A stretch of DNA of 64,000 nt, from NCBI GenBank assembly GCA_949128115.1, contig OX421966.1:33683042-33747041 (forward strand), read 5' to 3'. Source of the DNA: Anaspis maculata. Lineage: Eukaryota > Arthropoda > Insecta > Coleoptera > Scraptiidae. Below, in pieces: positions 56,995 through 64,000 of this stretch; position 1 is the first letter of the stretch, and each line of letters begins with the position of its first letter. The notes under the pieces were generated by a model, which was given only the letters and a program-made list of their open reading frames with translations, searched no databases and was not told the origin of the DNA. The translations under genes and the position numbers were made by a program.

Positions 56995-58566
56995 AAAATC
57001 TGTTGTGGGGCGACACAAAACTTTCCCGGCGGTATCCAGAGACGTCAGTAATGATTTTGATCGAAGTGTCCCTTCGGGAGGGGGCGATTCGATTTGGAAA
57101 TTGATGAAAAAATTCTATTTAGTCGAGCGTTTAGCGAGCATCCTGCATCCATTGTTGAGCGGACAGAAAAAATGACAGGTTAGGTCAGTTTTCCAAGGTG
57201 ATGAAATGATCCAAAAGGTAGAACTAGGTAGCTTACTGTTGTGATATCTCAAAAATGCAATGCTGGTTCCTTATTTTTTTGTTCCTACTTCAGATATGAT
57301 GATGAAATTACAAAAACTTGATTGAAAACTTTCACTGCATCTGTGTGTCAAATTTCAACTCTATATTTTCAATTTAGAGCTTGGGCGGACAAACCCAGAC
57401 CCAATGTGCCACCTGAGGGCTTCCGATCAAAATCATCCACCCAAAGTCTAACCAGAACATTCCAGGCTGAACTTAGGCCTCCGTACCTGATTTCGATTTG
57501 ATCGGATCAATAATTCGGTAATTATCGTAACAGAACCGCTAATTTGTACGATCGCATGAGTGGATTTATATTTCCAGGAGGAAAATTTCCGGGAAATTGG
57601 AGAGAAATTATTGGAAAATGTTCAAGAACCAGTTATCTATTCTCTAAAAAAAAAAACAATTCCAAGAAATCTGTTCACGGAATAAAAAGTTGGAAAATTT
57701 GCAGTTTTTCCAGAGAGGAAAACTCGGCAACTGTTGATCCGATTTCAAAAATTTTTCCTCCAAAAATTAGCTCAATCTTTTCTCTAACTTTTATTCACAG
57801 CATGTCTGCACCTAAAATTAATATTTCGTGGGGCTTACCGCATGTAGAAGTTTGCAATGCGTTTTTCTCAAATTCACGGAATGTGCAAATTTCATTTTGA
57901 AAAAATTACAGTCGGAAAACCGAAACCGTGTCAACTCTGAAAATAGACCTGCACGACGCTCAATACAATCTACTTTCGATATCAGTTGAAATTTACAAAA
58001 AAAAATCGATCCCCGAGCAGGAATAAATTTTTGAGTGGAGTCCTGCTACAAAAGCGAGTCGTGCTGGTCGAAACACCGGCGAGAGCCCCTCCTGAGTGGC
58101 AACGGCCAGGAGAAATTTCGAAAATTCATTACGCTCAACTGGAGAATGGTGGAAAACTGCAACTGCGGCCTCAATTTGACTCTTATGTTGTGTTGCTTCC
58201 TGCCAAATCTGGTTCCAATCCATCGGATAGATTTTGGATAATTAATTGGTAAAGTTTTGAACTTTAACATTTTTTATTATTTGACAGATGACAGATAGGG
58301 CAATGTTTCCAACTGTTCTTAATACAATTTTTCAAGGGCTTTCAAATGACATATTGCAAATTGAGTTCCGTGAGATATAGCTTCTGACATTTGATGATTG
58401 TGACAGTTGGGTTTGACAGATGACAGCCAAAAACTAATGGGCTCTTTTCAGGAAACAACCATGTTTGTATACCAAATATCAAGTCGATCCAGTCAACGTT
58501 ACGGCAGTTATCGTGGAAGATCACAGACAGACACACACACATACACACACACACACACACACACAT
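56995..58566 (+). repeat. Repeat family A, copy 7
   Basis: Starts 'aaatctgttgtggggcga' with the CCCGGCGGTATCC variant (subfamily of copy 5), an internal unique piece at 57080-57540, the conserved block at 57690-57900 (open 57544-57900), an uninterrupted 'ataattaattggtaaag' site, and a CA/ACAC tail at 58524-58566. Confidence 0.72.
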
Positions 58567-58775
58567 ACCCGCCGGTGTAGGTTTGTGGCAACCGTGCATC
58601 AAACCAAATTGTGGCAGCTTTGATGAAACCATGTAGGTTGGGTACCCCTTTGCGTTAGCAACCCGTAAAACTGACCCATTTGGTTATACACTCCATGGGG
58701 GCGGCGCAGCATGTCCCCGAATATTCGTGCATATAACAAACTAGTGGCGTCGCTGCCACAATTAGGTGTCAAGTT

Positions 58776-58929
58776 TTTGTGCATCCAAGACGCCAGAATT
58801 CGGTGTATAGTTTGTGCATCGAAGACGCCAAAATTCGGTGTATAGTTTGTGCATCGAAGACGCCAAAATTCGGTGTATGGTTTGTGTATCGAAGACGTCA
58901 AAATTCGGTGTATAGTTTGTGTATCAAAG
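58776..58929. repeat. 35-bp minisatellite, about 4.4 copies
   Basis: Unit GTGCATCGAAGACGCCAAAA plus TTCGGTGTATAGTTT. Copies differ by 1-3 bases. 35 bp is not a multiple of three, so the open minus frame over it (58599-58901) is accidental. Confidence 0.92.
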
Positions 58930-59077
58930 GTGTCTTGTCTATAGTGTCTAAGTGATTATGTCGATATTTTTAACAATTCTCAAAGCGCGACAGTTTTGGA
59001 TTGCTGTGGAAGATTTTGAATCTGTTTAGACTGGCTGATAGCCCCATTTATACACACTCCCTTGTACACATTCCCAT

Positions 59078-61257
59078 TAGTGCAGTAAAGATAGCCAAAA
59101 AAGACCCCAAACCTTGAAAAAATTAATTCATGAAATTTTATAGCAGATATCGATTCAGAATTTCATTCTCTACCACATACTCAAAATCCCTGAAAATCCC
59201 AGTTGAGCATTCTTCTTGCGGCGCTGTCAAAGTATATCATGTTTGCTGCAACTAGTCCGAAAATGGTATTCTTGTTTTTGTCACACTAGAACTACATTGT
59301 TGGCTTAGGACTGTTGGTATATACTGCAGGGCATGACCAGACCTTCGTTTGAACCTCTAACTCGTATTTCACGAAAAAAAAACACGAAAGTCGCTTCAAT
59401 TCCCAATTAACAGTGTTGATTGAAGATAATCCGAGGGTTAGTAACCAAGCTTATTAAAATCTGTTTGATTTGCGACAGAGGCATGAAATTTGGTATGGGT
59501 GGTCTTCATGGTCTTTTTCCAAATGTAAGCATGACGCCTCGCCATATTTTGGTTAGGGGGGCCTAAGGACCCCCTTGAAAATTTGAAGTCTCAAGAACTC
59601 TCACAAACCACCGGTAAATATCGTCACACATTTCAAAAAGTAATCATTTGACTCTACACCAAACGTTGACAAGAGACACAACAGTTGTCGCCATGTACGC
59701 ATTGTTCTTCGTGTTAAAAAAAAATTCTTTGGAGTGTCAGAAAAAAACACAGTTTCTCATAATTTTTTAATCTAAGAAACGGTGAGTTGATCTGCTGTGT
59801 ATCATCATTCACTAATTTGTATTTGCCGAAGCTATTCATGAAGTTTGTTTTTTGATACTGTCATTCTAAGGATGACAGCTCTCTAAGAAATGAGCCAGTT
59901 CAAGTGTGAAGTTCAACAGCGTTTTTCAATTGTTCCCAATCAATATGATCGACAATTTATATTTTGGATAGATAGCTGGAGCTGTTCTGTAACCTAATTT
60001 TATATGACTACACGCGGAACCAAGCGCAAAAGCATAGAAAAATTTTTTTTCGCGTCGCTCACCATCATGAAATTTGTGCTCCTAGGGTGTGTTGAAAATA
60101 TTTCTATACCGTGTATTCACTCGAACTGAGTGCTTTGAAGTATTCCACGCCTCAATCCTTATTCTTTGTGCCTTCTACTTGACAACTGCAGATCGTATTG
60201 ACGTTTGTCTATACTCTTTAGTCTGTATTTGCTGTTGTTTCGCCAAAGTAGTATGAAATTTGGTGCAATTCTAACAGTGATAGGTGGCGGTTAAAGAAAA
60301 AAATTTCGGGGCTTTCGCGCATCACTCCTCAACTAGTTATACTCAATAAAATTATAAAACAGTTGAAGCTATCCACCCAATAATAAATTGTCATTCATAT
60401 CAATTGGTAACATTGAAAAAAACGCTGCTGAACTAAGCACTTGAATTGGCTGGTTTCATCTGGGATTGTTGCTTCTAGATGTCAATATGAAGAAATGGAC
60501 TTCATCAATGGCTTTGGCGAATACGATTGGTGGATAATGATATGCGGAAGATGACTTTATTCCTCTATTGCATGAAAAAATTATAAAGACACAATTTTTT
60601 GTTACATTCCAAAGATTTTTTTTTCATTATGAAGAACATTGCGTACATGGTGATAACTGGTGTGTCTCTTGTTGAGATTTAACGTAGAGTCGAATGATCA
60701 CTTTTTGAGATGCGTGACAATTATTTCAATGGTGGTTTGCATGAGTTTCTGCAACTTCAATTTTCAAGGGGGTCCCTAAGCCCCCCTAATCAAAATATGG
60801 CGGGACGCCATGTCTACATTTGAAAAGGGGACCATGAAGACCACTCATACCTAATTTCATGCCTTTATCACAAAAAGAACAGATTTTATCAAATTTGGTC
60901 ACTAATCCCCGAACTACACTTGATTACCACTGGTAATTGCAGATTAAAGCGAGTTACATGTTTTCTTTTGCGGGAGATAGAATTTCAGCGGTTTAGATGA
61001 CGTTCTGGTCATGCCTTGAAGTATATACCAACAGCTCTGAACTAACAATATAGCTCTAATGTGACAAAAGCGAGGATACAATTTTCGGACTTGTTGCAGC
61101 AAACATGATATACTTTGACAGCGCCGCAAGAAAAATGCTCCGATGGGATTTTCGGGGATTTTAAGTACATGGTAGAGGATGAAATTTTGAATCGATAACA
61201 GCTTCAAAATTTCATGAATTAATTTTTTCAACCCCAAAACCTATCTTTACTGCACTA
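59078..61257. mobile_element. 2.2 kb palindromic element
   Basis: Ends TAGTGCAGTAAAGATAG and complement, with CAT on both sides (59075-59077, 61258-61260). Arms pair along ~1 kb: 'gcgctgtcaaagtatatcat' at 59222 with the complement at 61104-61123, 'ggtatatactgcagggcatg' at 59315 with 61009, and the GGGGGGCCTAAGGACCCCC region at 59567 with 60772-60790. No transposase found. Confidence 0.9.
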
Positions 61258-61265
61258 CATGTATC

Positions 61266-62400
61266 TTGCACGAATTCAACCAACCCCCACTCCTTCAAAA
61301 CTACCGCCTTTTCCAAGTTGCTCCGATCTGAACCGGAATTTCTCGGTTGGATGAAGGAACTTGCGAAGAGAAGATAACTCAATGTTTCTCAACATCCCCC
61401 CCCCCCCCGAAACCAGGTGAGAGAGTGAACAGTTTTAATTTCTATGATTTCAAGAGAATTGTTATGTTAAATAGAGAAGTTCGCGGGAGGAAAACCTCTT
61501 TTGTACCTTATACAAATTCAACCAACACCCACTCCGCCCCACCCCTTCAAAACTACCCCCTTTTCCCAAGAATCTCCGATCTTAACCGGAATTTCTCGGT
61601 TAGGATAGAGGAACTCTTGAAGAGAAGAAAACTCAATGTCCCTTTCCCCTCTCGCAAAACCGAGTGAGGGGGGGGGGGGGGCAAAATTTTTTTATTTCTC
61701 TGATTTTGAGCGGATTTTTTGTGTTTGAGAGAGGAACGCGCGGGGAGAAAACTCGCATAATACCTTGCACAAATTCAACAAACCCGCACCCCACCTTACC
61801 CTTTCAAAACTACCCCTTTGGCCTTTTAGTGTTTTATTAATTCAAGAGGAAACTCACGGAGATAAAATCTTCTATAAACCTTTCACAAATTCCACCAACT
61901 CCCGCATCACCCCACTCCTTCAAACTACCCTCTTTTCTTAAGTACCTATCTCCGATCTGAACCGGCATTTTTCGGGTGGATAGAAGAATTCGCGGGGACA
62001 AGAAAATTCCATGACACTTTCCATCCCCTACATCCGTGAACAGGGGAAGGGGAAAGGGGCAAATTTTTTAACCTCTTCGATTTAGAGCAGCCTTTTTTTG
62101 TTTGATAGGGAAACTTGCGGAGAGAAAATCTCCTAAGTATATGCCTTGCACAAATTCCCCAGCAACCCCCACCTCACTCCACTCTTCCAAAAACCACCCC
62201 CTTTTTCCAAGTAGCTCCGATCTAAACCGGCATTTTTCGGTTGGATAAGAGAATTCGCGGGGACAAGAAAATTCCATGACATTTAATCCCTCACATCCTT
62301 GAAACCGGGGAAGAGGGGAGGGGCAAATTTTTAAACTCCTTGATTTAGAGAGGCCTTTTTATGTTTGATAGGGAATCTCGCGGAGATATAATATCTATCC
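61266..62400. repeat. Tandem satellite, ~240-270-bp unit, about 4.5 copies
   Basis: Units begin 'cttgcacaaattcaaccaac' near 61266, 61501, 61771, 61880 (a short 110-bp step) and 62142. Each contains TCCGATCT-AACCGG, 'tttttcgg', GCGGGGA, and a C- or G-homopolymer run. Copies are well diverged. Confidence 0.88.
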
Positions 62401-63610
62401 TAATGCTAATATTAAACAATATGGTGTCGTATTTGAAAATCAAATGTTGATGGCTCTTCCGATTATTTCCGGAAGATCGAATGGAAAGAAGTGTGTATAA
62501 GTATTACTCTATTTTTGTTTTAAATGGTAATAATTAAGTATTGTTGCTTTGGCTCAAATTCAAGTTTCTGTACTATCCCTTTCTTCCATGTAGGTACATA
62601 CATATCTTTATAAACTGCTCAAAAGTGAATAGGGGTAATGAAAATTTCCGCATTTTGTAAAATGGGAATATCTCGAACAAAAATTCTCCGATTTCAAAAA
62701 GGAAGACAACGCCAGATAAAGCCTACTTCGGCTACGTGATGATGTAAAGGATAGTTTCATAATTGAAAATGTACATGATATACAGTGCGCCAAAAGGAAG
62801 AGGGTCAAAAGGGTAAATTGTCAACGTTGTGTCACTTTTCTAAAAAAAATTGTAGATTATTTATAATATCGTTTTTTGAAAGGTAGCAATAATATCCCGA
62901 AATGGTTTTTTAATTTTCAAATATTTCTTTCTTTTCAAAGGCTATGTGATTTTTTCAAAAATTAACATTTTTTTATTGCAATTCTCTTATTGGCCATATT
63001 ATTGACGTAAATTTGGCAGATATGCATAAACTCACTTTGATACACCTTCCCACGAAAAAATTCACCCCAACGACCCCCAAGGGGGCTGCCACCCGGTGGA
63101 CGCCAGCATTCGCTTTTGGAATGGGTTGAAATGAAGCATGCTGTGGCGGATACGATGCGTTTACCAATTCGGGGATCTTGACGTAACATCAGTAACTTCA
63201 TGTCACATCGTAATTACCATGGTTACGATATCACCCCCCTTCTGGTCATTTTTGTACAGGGTTATCAATTCCGAAAGTTGAAAATCGATAATTCGAGAAC
63301 GAATGCGCGTAGAGTTGAACTTTTTTTTAAATTTTATTGGAAATATTGGCGCATTTTTTGACATGTTGGAAATATTATTTAAGATATCCTCCTAAACTAC
63401 GGGTAGGATAATTTGTCGTGTTTGATGTTTTACGTAAATGTTTCACCAATGTCATTGGCAACATAAGCATACACTCATGGCATACACTGTCATTTTCAAA
63501 ATATTATTCAAAGTAAAAGGAGTCATTTGAGTTTAATACAATATTTGTTTATCAATAGCAGAGCATAAAACATAACCATGGACATATGGACACCCTGTGA
63601 AATTAACGTA
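62401..63610. other. Intergenic, nothing recognised
   Basis: One 'acaccctgtga' motif at 63590; no supportable gene. Confidence 0.35.
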
Positions 63611-63917
63611 ATGGAGTATTATACTAGAATGTTTTTTTGTCGAAATGGAAACTACATCGAAAAATAATTGACCCGTATTTTTTTATTCGGTCGAAAATCG
63701 AATCGTTTGGGCGTAATCGATAAAAGAAGATCAACTACTTGTGACTGCCTTTGTAAATGACGTCAGAACTAGTAAGAATTTAAGAGTTTCGTTTATTTAT
63801 TGCGGCCAAACGATTCCATTTCTGGCTAAACAAAAAAATATGGGTCAGTTATTTTCCAATGTAGTTTCTGTTCCCATCGAAAACAAAATATTTTTTTCAA
63901 AATATAATACTCTATTG
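63611..63917. mobile_element. Palindromic element near the window end
   Basis: 'ggagtattatactagaatg' (63613) pairs with the complement near 63905; 'aaactacatcgaaaaataa' (63649) with 63854-63872; 'gaatcgtttgggcg' with 'ggccaaacgattcc'. Centre near 63765. Confidence 0.78.
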
Positions 63918-64000
63918 TAAACTCGGCATTTCCTAATCACATTTTCACCAATTTCGTTGTGACGGTTTATTTAAATATAATTACTATACAGGTTGTGGGT

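Noticed and set aside
58599..58901. 100-codon minus frame with a repeated CTNYTPNFG peptide
   Set aside because: Over the 35-bp minisatellite, whose unit is not a multiple of three; repeat product.

Overview
The window looks like a piece of an insect nuclear genome: AT-rich, introns with GT/AG borders, an odorant-receptor gene, Jockey-type LINEs, tRNA-derived SINEs, and hAT-like and Tc1/mariner-like non-autonomous transposons. There are no operons, ribosome-binding sites or CRISPR arrays. I cannot name the species; a hemipteran-like genome is a guess from repeat style only.

One apparently intact gene was found: a seven-exon insect odorant receptor (7tm_6 family) on the minus strand, 36471 to 34885. 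I reassembled it by hand from splice sites to 386 codons. Its six introns are very short (48-121 bp). A fold-back transposon ends about 20 bp beyond its stop codon.

Almost everything else is transposon material, often nested. Region by region: 1-690 half of a palindromic element; 940-1432 a LINE reverse-transcriptase relic; 3375-4890 a palindrome with an insertion in one arm; 4893-9082 several copies of a 1.5-1.9 kb repeat ('family A'), one carrying a SINE and a MITE; 9949-12037 a 2.1 kb palindrome; 13163-15030 a palindrome plus family A; 16352-17245 a 5'-truncated LINE with target duplication; 18122-19144 a DNA element with 27-bp inverted ends; 24845-25608 an hAT-like element with perfect 8-bp target duplication; 30076-32502 a second hAT-like element inserted into a family A copy; 33698-34864 a palindrome beside the receptor gene; 40887-43330 relics of retroelements (ORF1, RNase H, ORF2 C-terminus); 44281-48189 a 3.9 kb palindrome holding two younger insertions; 49235-50500 a compound palindrome; 52350-54190 a probable LTR retrotransposon fragment split by a Jockey insertion; 56995-58566 family A; 58776-58929 a 35-bp minisatellite; 59078-61257 a 2.2 kb palindrome; 61266-62400 a ~260-bp satellite; 63611-63917 another palindrome.

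The most useful structural theme is that several palindromes have an insertion in one arm only, so the other arm shows the empty site and dates the layers. I did not find a convincing undescribed functional system. The best candidates for novelty are the palindromic element families, the family A repeat with its conserved open frame, and the compact receptor gene.
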